From NCBI GenBank assembly GCA_964418485.1, contig CAYQMH010000002.1, forward strand, positions 15,631 to 79,630: 64,000 nucleotides of DNA. Direction: 5' to 3'. Both the position numbers and the translations under genes were made by a program. This stretch comes from JAFGHJ01 sp964418485. Its GTDB lineage: Bacteria > Hydrothermota > UBA3072. Below are positions 44,472 through 54,177 of this stretch, in pieces (the stretch's first letter is position 1; each line of letters begins with the position of its first letter). Under the pieces are notes generated by a model. It was not told the DNA's origin and ran no database searches. It worked only from the letters and a program-made list of their open reading frames with translations.

Positions 44472-45599
44472 TTACAATTTCGGTGGGTTACCGAGTTCTT
44501 TATCGAGTTCCTCGAGTAAATCTTTTGCCTTTTTTGATACTTTGTTCGGGGTCCAGATGTATGCTTCTGCCAAGAGATCTCCCTTTCCTATTCCGTAGAG
44601 ATTTCCCATTCCCTGGCTTTTTAATACGAATATTCTTCCGGATTTTGTTCCGGGAGGTATAGTCAATTTTACTCTTCCGTTTAGTGTCGGGATTGTGACT
44701 TTTCCACCTTCTATAGCCATTTGATAACTTATTGGTACTTTGATCTTAAGATTGTTTCCCTCTCTTTTGAATCTGAAGTCTGATTTTACTATTATCTCTA
44801 CGATTATGTTCCCCTTGGGACCGCCTCTTATGCCTGTATTTCCTTCTCCTCTTAAGGGAATATAATTACCTGTTTCAACCCCTGCCGGGATTCTGACCGA
44901 AATTTGTTTTTCTTTTTTTACCCTTCCTTCTCCGTGGCAGTCGGAACAGGCATCTTTTACGATTTCTCCGATTCCTCCGCAGAGCGGGCAGGTGGAAACG
45001 GATACCATCTGTCCGAAAAAACTGGAGCGGCTTACCTGGACTTCGCCGTTTCCGTTGCATCGTGAACATGTCGTTGTTTTTCCGCCTTTTCCGTTGCATT
45101 TTCCGCATTTCTCAAACAGACGGATTTTTATCTTTTTTGAGGTTCCTTCCGATGCTTCTTTTAGAGTTATTTCAAGAGGAATACGGACATCTTCTCCGGT
45201 TGGTTTATATACTTTTCTGCTTCCTCGTGTTCTTGTCGTTTGTCCGAATAAATCTCCGAAGATACTCCCGCTTCCGCCAAAACCGAAACTACTGAAGAGA
45301 TCTCCGAATATATCCCGAAGGTCATCCTGGTGGGTAAAATCCTGCCAGGTGAAGTTTCTGCCCTGGAAATGAACGCCTTCTTTACCAAATCTATCGTAGT
45401 TGCCCCTTTTTTCCGGGTCCGCAAGCACTTCGTAGGCTTCAGAAATTTCTTTGAACTTTTTTTCGGCTTCTTTCTTGTTTTCTTTATTTACGTCCGGATG
45501 GTACTTTCTTGCAAGTTTTTTGTAAGCACTTTTTATTTCTTTGGTACTCGCGTCCTTGCTGACCCCCAGTGTTTCATAGTAGTCATTATTTTTCGGCAT
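44472..45599 (-). CDS. dnaJ: Chaperone DnaJ (Hsp40)
   Basis: 375 residues: J domain with KYHPDVN, Gly/Phe linker (FGFGGSGSIFGDLF), four CxxCxGxG zinc motifs between about residues 150 and 225, and a C-terminal substrate domain. Co-chaperone of DnaK, last gene of grpE-dnaK-dnaJ. Start 20 nt after dnaK. Confidence 0.97.
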   Translation of the reverse strand: MPKNNDYYETLGVSKDASTKEIKSAYKKLARKYHPDVNKENKKEAEKKFKEISEAYEVLADPEKRGNYDRFGKEGVHFQGRNFTWQDFTHQDDLRDIFGDLFSSFGFGGSGSIFGDLFGQTTRTRGSRKVYKPTGEDVRIPLEITLKEASEGTSKKIKIRLFEKCGKCNGKGGKTTTCSRCNGNGEVQVSRSSFFGQMVSVSTCPLCGGIGEIVKDACSDCHGEGRVKKEKQISVRIPAGVETGNYIPLRGEGNTGIRGGPKGNIIVEIIVKSDFRFKREGNNLKIKVPISYQMAIEGGKVTIPTLNGRVKLTIPPGTKSGRIFVLKSQGMGNLYGIGKGDLLAEAYIWTPNKVSKKAKDLLEELDKELGNPPKL

Positions 45600-45619
45600 A
45601 TCTGATAGTCTTTATACTA

Positions 45620-47572
45620 TTAATTTTCCTCCTCTTCGTTCTCCTCTTCTTTGTCGTCGATTACTTCGAAATCTGCCTCAACCTCCCCTTCTCCTTTATC
45701 TTCTTCTTTCGGTTTTTCTTCTTGGGATTCCTGTTCGGATGCATCAGCTGTAGCTTTTTGAGCTGATTCTTTTTCAGCTTTCTTGTACATTTTTTCGGAG
45801 ATTGAATAGGAAGCTTTTTGAAGAATTTCTATTTTATGTTTCATATCGCCAATATCTTCAGTTTTCAAAGATTCTTTTAAGTCTGATATTGCATTTTCAA
45901 TCTTACCGCGTTCTTCGTTTGAAACCAAATCGCCATGTTCTTTAAGCGTTTTTTCCGTGGAATATATTAGAGCGTCGGCTTGATTTCTTATATTAATTAA
46001 TTCTTCTTTCTTTTTATCTTCTTCTGTGTGAGTTTCTGCGTCGGATCTCATCCTTGCGATTTCTTCTTCGGTGAGACCAGAAGATGATTCGATTTTAATG
46101 GATTGTTCTTTATTGGTTCCAAGGTCTTTTGCGGAGACATTTAATATACCGTTAGCATCGATATCGAAACTAACTTCTATTTGAGGGACGCCCCTGGGTG
46201 CTGCAGGTATACCGGTTAATTCGAATCGTCCCAGCGTTCTATTGTCTGCTGCCGAAGTTCTTTCTCCCTGAAGGACGTGTATTGAAACAGCAGGCTGGTT
46301 ATCTTCTGCGGTCGTAAAAACTTTGCTTTTTTCGGCAGGAATTGTGGTGTTTCTGGGTATTATTGTGGTCATCATTCCGCCTAAGGTTTCTATTCCAAGA
46401 GATAGCGGTGTAACATCGAGGAGTAGAACGTCTTTTACGTCCCCTGAGAGCACTCCTCCCTGAATAGCTGCACCGACAGCAACGACTTCGTCCGGATTAA
46501 CACCCTTATGGGGTTCCTTTCCGAAAAGTTCTTTGACCTTTTCCTGGACAGAAGGCATTCTTGTCATACCTCCAACCAGGAGTACTTCGTCGATATCGTT
46601 TACGGCTAGTCCCGCATCCTTAAACGCGTTTTTTACGGGTTCCTCGACTCTTTTAAGAAGACTCTCGCATAAGGTTTCAAGTTTTGCTCTTGTCAGTTTT
46701 TTTTCAAGGTGTTTTGCGCCTGTTTTATCTCCCGCTAAATATGGCAGATTTATCGTAGTTTCTTTCATTGTTGAGAGTTCGCATTTCGCTTTTTCTGCCG
46801 CATCCCTTACTCTTTGTACAGCGCTTCTATCATCCGAAATATCGATGCCCGTCTCTTTTTTGAATTCTTCTATTAACCATTCCATTATAGTATGATCAAA
46901 ATCGTCTCCTCCAAGGTGCGTATCTCCGTTTGTTGAAAGGACTTCAAAGACTCCTTCGCTTATTTCAAGGATAGATATATCGAAGGTTCCTCCTCCAAGG
47001 TCGAAAACGGCGATTTTTTCTTCCTTTTTTTCTCCGAGTCCGTAGGCGAGTGAAGCTGCTGTAGGTTCATTTATAATTCGAAGAACTTCCAACCCGGCTA
47101 TCTCTCCCGCATCCTTTGTAGCTTTTCTCTGAGAATCATTGAAATAAGCAGGAACAGTTATAACCGCTTTTTTTACTTCTCTGCCGATGTGTGCTTCTGC
47201 TGCTTTCTTTAAATATTGCAAGACTTTTGCGGAAATTTCCGGTGGAGAATAGACTTTATCTTCCACTTTTATCCGTGCGTCATCGTGAGGCCCTTTTATA
47301 ACATCAAAAGGAACTTTTTTCTTTTCGTCCTTTACTTCGGAGAATCTTCTGCCCATAAACCTTTTAACGGAATAGACAGTATTCTGAGGATTGGTGAGTT
47401 GTTGTCTTTTTGCCTGCAATCCAACTAACTCTTCGCCTTCTTTAAACCCGATTACCGAAGGCGTAGTCCTTTGTCCTTCCGGATTCGAGATTACTTCAGG
47501 TTCCGATTGCTCGACAACGGCTACCACCGAGTTGGTGGTACCCAGATCGATTCCTATTACAGGTTCTTTCAT
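45620..47572 (-). CDS. dnaK: Chaperone DnaK (Hsp70)
   Basis: 650 residues. IGIDLGTTNSVVAV phosphate loop, VFDLGGGTFDISIL, VGGMTRMPSVQ, substrate domain with QPAVSIHVLQGER and the helical lid. Ends in a Glu/Lys-rich tail (EEENEEEEN) after the DFEVIDDK element. Start overlaps the grpE stop by 4 nt. Confidence 0.98.
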   Translation of the reverse strand: MKEPVIGIDLGTTNSVVAVVEQSEPEVISNPEGQRTTPSVIGFKEGEELVGLQAKRQQLTNPQNTVYSVKRFMGRRFSEVKDEKKKVPFDVIKGPHDDARIKVEDKVYSPPEISAKVLQYLKKAAEAHIGREVKKAVITVPAYFNDSQRKATKDAGEIAGLEVLRIINEPTAASLAYGLGEKKEEKIAVFDLGGGTFDISILEISEGVFEVLSTNGDTHLGGDDFDHTIMEWLIEEFKKETGIDISDDRSAVQRVRDAAEKAKCELSTMKETTINLPYLAGDKTGAKHLEKKLTRAKLETLCESLLKRVEEPVKNAFKDAGLAVNDIDEVLLVGGMTRMPSVQEKVKELFGKEPHKGVNPDEVVAVGAAIQGGVLSGDVKDVLLLDVTPLSLGIETLGGMMTTIIPRNTTIPAEKSKVFTTAEDNQPAVSIHVLQGERTSAADNRTLGRFELTGIPAAPRGVPQIEVSFDIDANGILNVSAKDLGTNKEQSIKIESSSGLTEEEIARMRSDAETHTEEDKKKEELINIRNQADALIYSTEKTLKEHGDLVSNEERGKIENAISDLKESLKTEDIGDMKHKIEILQKASYSISEKMYKKAEKESAQKATADASEQESQEEKPKEEDKGEGEVEADFEVIDDKEEENEEEEN

Positions 47573-48204
47573 TCTGCTTCTCCTCCTTCATTTTTATTTC
47601 CTTCATTGTTTTTGTCTTTATTTTCTTCAACTTTTTTTGCTACAATTACCTTTGCAGGTCGCAAGACTTTATCTTTGATTTTGTAGCCACTTTGTGTTTC
47701 TTCCAATATTTTACCTTCTTCTTCATCATTTTGTTCGATTACGTGGATCGCGTCATGTTTTGATGGGTCGAATTTTTCTCCTAAAGATATAAATGGTTCT
47801 ATATTATATATTTTTAGCAAATTTTCAAAGTTAGAGCGCACAAGGCGAATCCCTTCGTAGAAAGATTTGTAATCATCTTTATGTTTTTCGCTGTCGTTAA
47901 AGGATTCGAAAGCCCTTTTGAAATCATCGAGTATAGGAAGAATTTTTCTGAAAACCTCTTCCAGGGTAAAGTTGTAGGTTTTTTCTTTTTCCTGTAAAGC
48001 TCTTTTCCTGAGGTTTTCATAATTAGCCAAGGCTCGAAGGTATTTGTCCTTAAACTCTTCTTTTTCTTCCTGTATTGCATTAATCAAAGCTTCCATGCTT
48101 TCAAATTCCTTTTCTTCTTTATTTATTTCTTCTTCACTTTTCTTTTCTTCTTTTACTTCTTCTTCTATTTTCTCTATATCCTCAACCTGATCGCCTTCCG
48201 GCAT
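47569..48204 (-). CDS. grpE: Nucleotide exchange factor GrpE
   Basis: 211 residues: an acidic N-terminal coiled coil, then YLRALANYENLRKRALQEKE and the C-terminal beta domain (GYKIKDKVLRPAKVIVAKK). Exchanges ADP for ATP on DnaK. First gene of the operon; there is no hrcA in front of it. AGGAGGGA ribosome site. Confidence 0.95.
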   Translation of the reverse strand: MPEGDQVEDIEKIEEEVKEEKKSEEEINKEEKEFESMEALINAIQEEKEEFKDKYLRALANYENLRKRALQEKEKTYNFTLEEVFRKILPILDDFKRAFESFNDSEKHKDDYKSFYEGIRLVRSNFENLLKIYNIEPFISLGEKFDPSKHDAIHVIEQNDEEEGKILEETQSGYKIKDKVLRPAKVIVAKKVEENKDKNNEGNKNEGGEAE

Positions 48205-48241
48205 CTTCCCTCCTATCTTATTTTCCTTTGCTTATTAATGT

Positions 48242-48325
48242 AATTTACTAGGATGCCTTTTAATGTCAACCCCCAAAAACTGTAAATCTTGTAAATAATC
48301 TTAATGAAAAGTTCCTTTTTGTCAA
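48242..48325 (-). promoter_or_regulatory. Two tandem promoters of grpE-dnaK-dnaJ
   Basis: Proximal: TTGACA (48264-48269), 16 nt, TAAATT (48242-48247). Distal: TTGACA (48320-48325), 16 nt, TAAGAT (48298-48303). No CIRCE element was found. The remaining gap to 48450 is A/T-rich with nothing recognised. Confidence 0.65.
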
Positions 48326-48450
48326 GGTGTAGAGCTGTTTTGTTTCAATTATTTTAGTAAAGAATTGCTTAAAATTAATCGGATTGTCGCAAGTAGTATT
48401 AGAGTGAGAAACGTGAGCACTTTTTAATTAAATTATTGTCGTTGTATTGC

Positions 48451-48834
48451 TCAGGGTTTGTCTACGTCGAGCCAGGTCTTAGCTATCTCCAGGGTGTTAA
48501 AGACTATAACTTTTTGTTTTGCCTCAGGTATTGTTTTTTCGTAGTATTTAGCTTTGTCGAAGGATTCCCGTTTGCACGCAACTATAGCAAGCTTATTTCT
48601 GAATATTCTCTTTTTATCAGTAATGACTTCTTTGATAATTTCCGCGAAACTCTCGATTGTTACTTTGGATTTAGTGATAAATCTAACATCAAAGAGTTCT
48701 TTATACCCTTCTTTTATTTTGGAATTTACTTTGATTTTGTGCACATAATCAATTATATCCTCAGGTGTCAATGTCCCTGTCGCTTTCGCATAAACATATT
48801 TACCGTTATCGTGAACTTGATATTTAACTGGCAT
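48451..48834 (-). CDS. STAS/SpoIIAA-like small protein
   Basis: 127 residues from ATG 48834: VKYQVHDNGKYVYAKATGTLTPEDIIDYV and ELFDVRFITKSKVTIESF, matching the beta-alpha pattern of SpoIIAA-like STAS domain proteins, which bind membranes or partners. Function unknown. The TTG at 48846 is rejected because it lies at or above the predicted transcription start. No ribosome site. Confidence 0.65.
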   Translation of the reverse strand: MPVKYQVHDNGKYVYAKATGTLTPEDIIDYVHKIKVNSKIKEGYKELFDVRFITKSKVTIESFAEIIKEVITDKKRIFRNKLAIVACKRESFDKAKYYEKTIPEAKQKVIVFNTLEIAKTWLDVDKP

Positions 48835-48849
48835 TTTTTGTTGCAATGA

Positions 48850-48877
48850 AAGTTAATATTAAATGTTTTCGTGTCAA
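48850..48877 (-). promoter_or_regulatory. Promoter of the STAS-like gene, near-leaderless
   Basis: TTGACA (48872-48877), 16-nt spacer, TAACTT (48850-48855); the predicted start is about 8 nt before the ATG at 48834. Confidence 0.65.
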
Positions 48878-48999
48878 GAGAAGGTTTTCCCCTAATTGAT
48901 GACTTATGGTTTAATAAACTTGAAATATCGTTAAATGCAAATGCGAATCGCTATTAATTTACTACAAAAGCAGTAAGACGCAAAGCCCTACACCAAAGT

Positions 49000-49989
49000 T
49001 TATTTTATTTTTTTAAAAACCTTGGTATATACTCCAAAAATAAAGTCACTTTGATTATTGTTCTCTATAAAAGTATCTTCTGCTTTGAACAGAAAATTCA
49101 GTATTTTATTTATATCATTTTTATTTTCTATAAAATTATGTGAAATGTCTTTAAAAATCAAGTGCAATAAATTGCCGCCGTATGGCTTTTCTTCAAGTTT
49201 TTTAAATTTCTTTCTTATTTGCGGTAAAATTTCTTCGGAATTAACCGCTTCAGATGGGTCTGACAAGATCATTCTTAATAAACCAGGCCTGTATATCTTC
49301 TTTTTTATACTATTTGATTGCCAGAGTTTTCTATATTGCGATGGGATCATCTTTAAATAGTTGTTAGCTTCTTTAAGCTGTTTATTTGTCCATTGTAATC
49401 TATTCGGGCCTATATATTCATTGAGTATCAATAAGCCGCCCAATTTCATTGCCTTATAGATTTTTTCTATAATAGTCTTAAGATTGTTAAAATGATGGAG
49501 ACTTGAATGGAATAATATTACATCATATTGGTTAATCCCAAAATCGTGCTTATACAAATCTCCAACAAAGTAAAATAAATTACCGTAACCTAAATTTTTG
49601 GCATTCATATTGGCAATATTAATTCGACTGGGAGATAAATCGAAACCTTCAACACTAGAAAAATTATTATATTTTGCAAATTTAAGTTCTATATGACCAC
49701 TTCCGCAACCTGGTGAAATTAGCTTTAAATTTCGTTTGCTTTTTAAATATTTATTAACGACATAATCGGGGAATTCTATATTTGGATTCCCTGTAATGAT
49801 TTTATTCCATCTTTTAGTAACCCTGGGAATTGACCACCAGTGAATAGGTGGGTTTTCTTTTTTATCCCATATATTTCTTATTCTGGATGTTTTAGAAAAA
49901 TTAAGCCTATTTAATAAAAGTTCGGTCCCTTTCAAAGAGAACTTATGATATATATCGATAAAATCGCCAATAGATATAATTGTTTTCAA
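49000..49989 (-). CDS. Class I SAM-dependent methyltransferase
   Basis: 329 residues, no specific family. SAM-binding motif I LISPGCGSGHIELKF (about 88), acidic motif II VEGFDLSPSRI, motif IV YDVILFHSSLHHFNN and LGGLLILNEY. A long N-terminal and a C-terminal extension (180-329) may hold the substrate site. Substrate unknown. Its start overlaps the preceding HhH gene by 4 nt. Confidence 0.85.
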   Translation of the reverse strand: MKTIISIGDFIDIYHKFSLKGTELLLNRLNFSKTSRIRNIWDKKENPPIHWWSIPRVTKRWNKIITGNPNIEFPDYVVNKYLKSKRNLKLISPGCGSGHIELKFAKYNNFSSVEGFDLSPSRINIANMNAKNLGYGNLFYFVGDLYKHDFGINQYDVILFHSSLHHFNNLKTIIEKIYKAMKLGGLLILNEYIGPNRLQWTNKQLKEANNYLKMIPSQYRKLWQSNSIKKKIYRPGLLRMILSDPSEAVNSEEILPQIRKKFKKLEEKPYGGNLLHLIFKDISHNFIENKNDINKILNFLFKAEDTFIENNNQSDFIFGVYTKVFKKIK

Positions 49990-50309
49990 TTGTAATTGTT
50001 AAATAGTTTTTGTTTTGTCATTATTGTTGGCTTATTTTTGAGTTTAGCTTTTCGCTCGGTAGTGAACTCCCACCATGGTTTTGATGGATTGCCGTTACAG
50101 AATGATACCGCAGAGATAAAAACATCAAGGAGACAGGGGTCGTGGCGTTTACTGGTTAATTCACAGAGTTTTCTATACATAATGTAAGGGTCGGCTCCTG
50201 TTAGGTCTGAAGGTTTTTTATAACCAAGAATACGTAATTTTGCAGCAATAGCCACTCCGACATTTGGTATGGATTCTAATTTATCAAGACCTGTTTGTTT
50301 TTTTATCAT
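49986..50309 (-). CDS. Cdd1-like helix-hairpin-helix protein
   Basis: 107 residues. The N-terminal HhH (LESIPNVGVAIAAKLRILGY), then DLTGADPYIMYRKLCELT and DPCLLDVFISAVSFCNG with KPWWEF, match the small Cdd1 (pathogenicity locus) family. A DNA- or RNA-binding role is suggested by the HhH but unproven. Precedes the methyltransferase with overlapping stop and start. Confidence 0.82.
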   Translation of the reverse strand: MIKKQTGLDKLESIPNVGVAIAAKLRILGYKKPSDLTGADPYIMYRKLCELTSKRHDPCLLDVFISAVSFCNGNPSKPWWEFTTERKAKLKNKPTIMTKQKLFNNYN

Positions 50310-50446
50310 TTTTTTATCCCAGTAATTTTTCTCCGATTATTCCCACGAGAAAGCCTATTGATGCTCCTATCGCCGGAATCCAACAAGAAATGAGTATATT
50401 ATTATTTCTAAAATTTCTTTCATTTTTTAGGTATTATTATAATTCG

Positions 50447-51409
50447 TTAATTCTTATTGTCCAGAGAATAATTTGGTTTATTATTTGTAGAAATGGAATC
50501 AACTTCTTCATTCTGATGGCCTGCATATATCGAATATTTAATTCCATTCTTGCCTCGATTTTTAACCGAGTACATTAACGAATCAACTGATTCCATGATT
50601 TTATTTATACTAGGCGGATTAGTATTGCAGGTTAAAACACCAATACTTAATGTTATAGAATAATCTTTAAGGTTTTTATTTTGGTTAACTGATTTTTTAA
50701 TTTTTTCTATAGCTTGTTTAGCAGCTTTGTTGTCCGTTTCCGGTAAAAAGACTACAAGTTCGTCTCCGCCGAGTCTGGCGACTATATCGGTTTTTCTGAG
50801 ATTGCTTTTCATGGTATCTGCGAAGATTCGTAGTACGTTATCGCCGTCAAGATGACCAAATTTATCGTTTATTTTTTTGAAGTTGTCCATATCGATATAT
50901 GCTATTGTAAAAGGATGCCCATATCTCTTAGACCGTTCTATCTCTATATCCATGAATTCGTAGAAGGAGCGTGGGTTCATTACTCCGGTGAGGTAATCGA
51001 TGCGTGACAATACTCGCTCATAGTTTAGATTTGTTTTGAGACGATCCAGCAATATTGTTACGATTAGAAAAAAGCCTAACATGCTGATTGTATTCCAGAA
51101 ATGGATAACTAAATGTGAATAAAATCGTCCTGCAGTGATTTCGGCAATTGTCCAGGTGGTTGCGCTAATAATTGAAATAAAAACAGCAAAGGGTTTTCTC
51201 GTAAACCACGTACTTGTCATAACTGGAATTAAGTAGACAAGTGAAAATGCGACTTCCGGACCGGTAAAATAATCAAGTAATCCTGCAAATGCTATCATAA
51301 TAATGGAAATTATAACCCATTTCAATTTTACTTGTTTGTTAAATTGTATGTATTTTATATTAAGTTCTCTTTCTGATTTTTGGAAGTTCTTTTCTTTTTT
51401 TCTAAACAT
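50447..51409 (-). CDS. Membrane diguanylate cyclase (GGDEF)
   Basis: 320 residues. Four or five N-terminal membrane helices, a DYFTGPEVAFSLVYLIP-type sensor, then a GGDEF domain with active site GGDEL and allosteric I-site RKTD five residues upstream (RKTDIVARLGGDEL). Leu in place of Phe is tolerated in some active enzymes. Predicted to make c-di-GMP with product inhibition. The 50310-50446 gap holds a possible membrane-helix relic on the minus strand. Confidence 0.92.
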   Translation of the reverse strand: MFRKKEKNFQKSERELNIKYIQFNKQVKLKWVIISIIMIAFAGLLDYFTGPEVAFSLVYLIPVMTSTWFTRKPFAVFISIISATTWTIAEITAGRFYSHLVIHFWNTISMLGFFLIVTILLDRLKTNLNYERVLSRIDYLTGVMNPRSFYEFMDIEIERSKRYGHPFTIAYIDMDNFKKINDKFGHLDGDNVLRIFADTMKSNLRKTDIVARLGGDELVVFLPETDNKAAKQAIEKIKKSVNQNKNLKDYSITLSIGVLTCNTNPPSINKIMESVDSLMYSVKNRGKNGIKYSIYAGHQNEEVDSISTNNKPNYSLDNKN

Positions 51410-51575
51410 GATTTCTTAGCATTAGTTATTCTTTACCTCTTATCATATTAGGCATGTTCTTGTGCCAGTAAGGTTTTTTTATTTTAAAGTCTAAGTAAAT
51501 ATTCGTTTATAACCTACCATATAGATTTTAACCGGACATGTTTAGTGTCTGTCATAAATCAATTTAATTTCTCTC

Positions 51576-52370
51576 TTATTCGTATTCCCAGTATTCTTTT
51601 AATACAAAATTTTGCTGAGATGATTTTTCCAGTTCATTCCGCAGATAATATCGGTGTTCAAATCCGGTTGTCACTATAATTCTCTTACCCTGAAATTCCG
51701 TTGCATAGTTGATAATGTTTTTTGTCATAGTTTTATTTCGTTTATCCCAGTATTCTTGCTTTGAGATTATAAATTCTTTAAATTGCTTCAACTCCGGAAC
51801 GGTCTCTGTGTATTTTAGGAAATTGGTATGAAAAATTCTGTGTTTCATGGCACATATGGAGTCGGCTGCCGCCGAATTTATTGCTCTTGGACAATCTAGA
51901 AAGTCGCAGAGTTTGTCGAAATTAATCAGCATAGAAATCTGTTCTTTGAAAAGCGAAAGGGAATCGTTTAATTCGCTTTTATTAAATAAATCTTCTAATT
52001 TTTTGTTAAACGCTTCTTCTTGTTCGAAATACCGGGTTTCTATATAATATTTATTTCGGTTTTCGATGTCATAATATTTAAGAATGAGAGAAGGATTCCT
52101 ATCCAGGTACTTTTTTACCATTATTGTCTCAAAAGTCGGGTTTTTGATTTTTGTTACGAATTCAGAAAATTCTTCGGCATCCCAGGAAATTGGGTGCTCG
52201 AACAAAATCACATCGGGTTTAACCTGTTCTAATATCTTAAGCATATCTTCTTCATCAAAATTGCCCCTCGCTTCGTGAACGGTTCCGAAGATAATAACTT
52301 CAGTTTTAGAGGAGGTTTTTGATGAAAGTAAAAAAGGTAATAGTAATAAAATTGTGAACCAATTTTTCAT
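51576..52370 (-). CDS. Exported TraB/TIKI-like protein
   Basis: 264 residues with signal peptide (WFTILLLLPFLLSS). FGTVHEARG near the N-terminus and VTTGFEHRYYLRNEL near the C-terminus resemble the GTxH and GxxH metal-binding pairs of TraB/PrgY proteins. The middle part is helical. Predicted periplasmic; the activity is not known. GGAGG 8 nt before the ATG. Confidence 0.65.
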   Translation of the reverse strand: MKNWFTILLLLPFLLSSKTSSKTEVIIFGTVHEARGNFDEEDMLKILEQVKPDVILFEHPISWDAEEFSEFVTKIKNPTFETIMVKKYLDRNPSLILKYYDIENRNKYYIETRYFEQEEAFNKKLEDLFNKSELNDSLSLFKEQISMLINFDKLCDFLDCPRAINSAAADSICAMKHRIFHTNFLKYTETVPELKQFKEFIISKQEYWDKRNKTMTKNIINYATEFQGKRIIVTTGFEHRYYLRNELEKSSQQNFVLKEYWEYE

Positions 52371-52466
52371 TTGTTTTTCCCTCCATTCGTTACGCTTTTT
52401 TATCCCAGTCGTACTTTCCTTTTTGGTGTTCGGCGAATTGTTGGTGCTGTATGGGTTTCAATATAC

Positions 52467-52495
52467 AATTTACAAGGTTTATCTGTCTGTGTCAA
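52467..52495 (-). promoter_or_regulatory. Promoter of the TraB-like gene
   Basis: TTGACA (52490-52495), 17-nt spacer, TAAATT (52467-52472), then about 90 nt of leader with nothing recognised. Confidence 0.6.
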
Positions 52496-52540
52496 GAACT
52501 TTATTCCTTGTTATCTATATGTCCTACATGTGAATATTTT

Positions 52541-52635
52541 AGGTGTTGGGTTGGGTTTTAAACAACACAGATATTTTTTTCTTTGTGCCCTTTGTGTCTT
52601 TGTGTGAGAATCTTTTTCGGAGTGGGGTGGGGTTG
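52541..52635 (+). repeat. Composite word element, copy G
   Basis: G-rich centre GGTGTTGGGTTGGG (52542-52555) with TTTTAAACAACACAG, then CTTTGTGCC, CTTTGTGTC, TTTGTGTG words (52581-52606), then AGTGGGGTGGGGTT next to the trkH promoter. Confidence 0.75.
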
Positions 52636-52664
52636 TTGACATTTACGTGGGAAACTCATATCAT
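52636..52664 (+). promoter_or_regulatory. Promoter of trkH-trkA, near-leaderless
   Basis: TTGACA (52636-52641), 17-nt spacer, TATCAT (52659-52664), ATG at 52674, 9 nt after the -10 box. Confidence 0.7.
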
Positions 52665-52673
52665 GTATAGTAA

Positions 52674-54167
52674 ATGAAAGTTCGAAAAAGATTGTATGAG
52701 CGATTTCTTTTTGAAGTTTCGCCAGTTATGGGGTATATAGGCGTTATTTTAATATATGTTTCTTTTCTTTTTTTAGTACCTTTAATCATAGATTATTTAT
52801 ATTTAAGAGAGTTTGTTAATTTGAAAGCTTTTTTAATACCGGCCTTAATCTCTTTTACCTTAGGCTTTGCATTAAAAGGTAGAAGACCTTTAGACAGGAT
52901 TGATCACAAACAGGGTATGATGATAGCTGCTCTATCATGGATTATTGTTTCTTTGATAGGTTCTCTTCCTTATCTGCTTGGGCTTCATGCGAGTTTTATA
53001 GATTCGTTTTTCGAAACGGTTTCAGGTTTTACAACTACGGGAATAACGATGCTCTCGGGACTTGATACCAAGATACGTGCTATACTTTTTTATAGGGCTT
53101 TAACTCAGTGGGTGGGAGGTCTTGGCATCTTAAGTTTTGCTTTATTGATTATTTACCAAGGGGGTATTGCTTCTCAGCTTTTTGAGGGAGAAAGTCATAA
53201 GATTAGGACAAAAAGGATAACTCCTGGATTATTTAATACGGTAAGGATTTTATGGGTAATATATGGATGTTTAACTTTAATTCTTATTTTCCTTCTGAAA
53301 ACAGAAGGGGTGAACATTTTTGACGCAGTTACTCACTCTTTTACCACACTTTCGAGTGGAGGATTTTCAACGCACGATTTGAGCATTGGGTATTATTCCG
53401 CCATGAATTATCCTTTATCAAATATTATTGAGTGGACTGTAATTGTATTTATGTTGTTTGCCGGAATGAATTTTCTTTTTCATTACAGAGTTTTCCAGGG
53501 AGACTTTAAAGCTCTGTGGGATTCCTATGAGATTAAGTTATTCTGGTTGTTTATATGTTCGGCTTCTGGTATTATTATTTTTAAGCAGTTCGCATCCGGT
53601 CAGTTTTTTTCTCCCGACTTAGTCAGAACTTCCATTTTTCAGGTGGTTTCGATTATGACTACAACGGGGTTTGCGACTCGGGATATTGCATCGACTATTT
53701 ATGGAGGTGTAGCCAAGCAGATTTTCCTTTTTTTAATGGTGATAGGTGGCTGTGTAGGTTCTACTTCCGGTGGATTAAAAATTTTGCGTATAGGGATTTT
53801 ATTTAAGCTTATTAAATTTAAAATTTTATCGATTGTTTATCCTCTTCATACAGTGCGTTTTGTTATGGTTGATGGAAGTAAATTGGATTTTGCTGAAGTG
53901 AGAAGAGTTACCTCTTTGTTTGCTGCCTGGATTTTTTTGCTCGCATTAGGTGGAGTGATAACAGCTTTTTTTAGTAATCTCGGGGCTCTGGAGTCTTTTT
54001 CCGGTATGGCTTCTGCTCTTGGTAATGTCGGACCTTGCTATATTTCGGCTTCTGACATGATAAAGCTTTCTCCTATTGTAAAGTTTACTTATATTATAGG
54101 TATGCTCGCAGGTAGATTAGAGATTCTACCCATTCTTATGTTATTTTACAAAAACACATGGAAATAG
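52674..54167 (+). CDS. trkH: Potassium uptake membrane subunit TrkH
   Basis: 497 residues, about ten to twelve helices. Filter-like segments recur: VSGFTTTGIT (about 120), SSGGFSTHD (about 228), TTTGFATRDI and the last GNVGPCY. Forms the K+ pore gated by TrkA encoded directly downstream. The ATG is the first codon after a near-leaderless promoter. Confidence 0.95.
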   Translation: MKVRKRLYERFLFEVSPVMGYIGVILIYVSFLFLVPLIIDYLYLREFVNLKAFLIPALISFTLGFALKGRRPLDRIDHKQGMMIAALSWIIVSLIGSLPYLLGLHASFIDSFFETVSGFTTTGITMLSGLDTKIRAILFYRALTQWVGGLGILSFALLIIYQGGIASQLFEGESHKIRTKRITPGLFNTVRILWVIYGCLTLILIFLLKTEGVNIFDAVTHSFTTLSSGGFSTHDLSIGYYSAMNYPLSNIIEWTVIVFMLFAGMNFLFHYRVFQGDFKALWDSYEIKLFWLFICSASGIIIFKQFASGQFFSPDLVRTSIFQVVSIMTTTGFATRDIASTIYGGVAKQIFLFLMVIGGCVGSTSGGLKILRIGILFKLIKFKILSIVYPLHTVRFVMVDGSKLDFAEVRRVTSLFAAWIFLLALGGVITAFFSNLGALESFSGMASALGNVGPCYISASDMIKLSPIVKFTYIIGMLAGRLEILPILMLFYKNTWK

Positions 54168-54177
54168 GAGGTGATAA

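Noticed and set aside
48401..48426. GAGTG and AGCACT as a possible CIRCE element near grpE
   Set aside because: Arms are in the wrong order and spacing for TTAGCACTC-N9-GAGTGCTAA, and they lie far from the promoters.
50310..50446. Minus-strand frame encoding a possible membrane helix (ISCWIPAIGASIGFLVGIIG)
   Set aside because: No usable start codon; at most a relic.
50264..50578. 104-codon plus-strand ORF
   Set aside because: Antisense over the HhH and diguanylate cyclase gene ends, with no promoter or ribosome site.
51450..51475. Sigma-54-like TGGCAC...TGC upstream of the diguanylate cyclase
   Set aside because: GG to GC spacing is one base too long and the TTGC box is degenerate.
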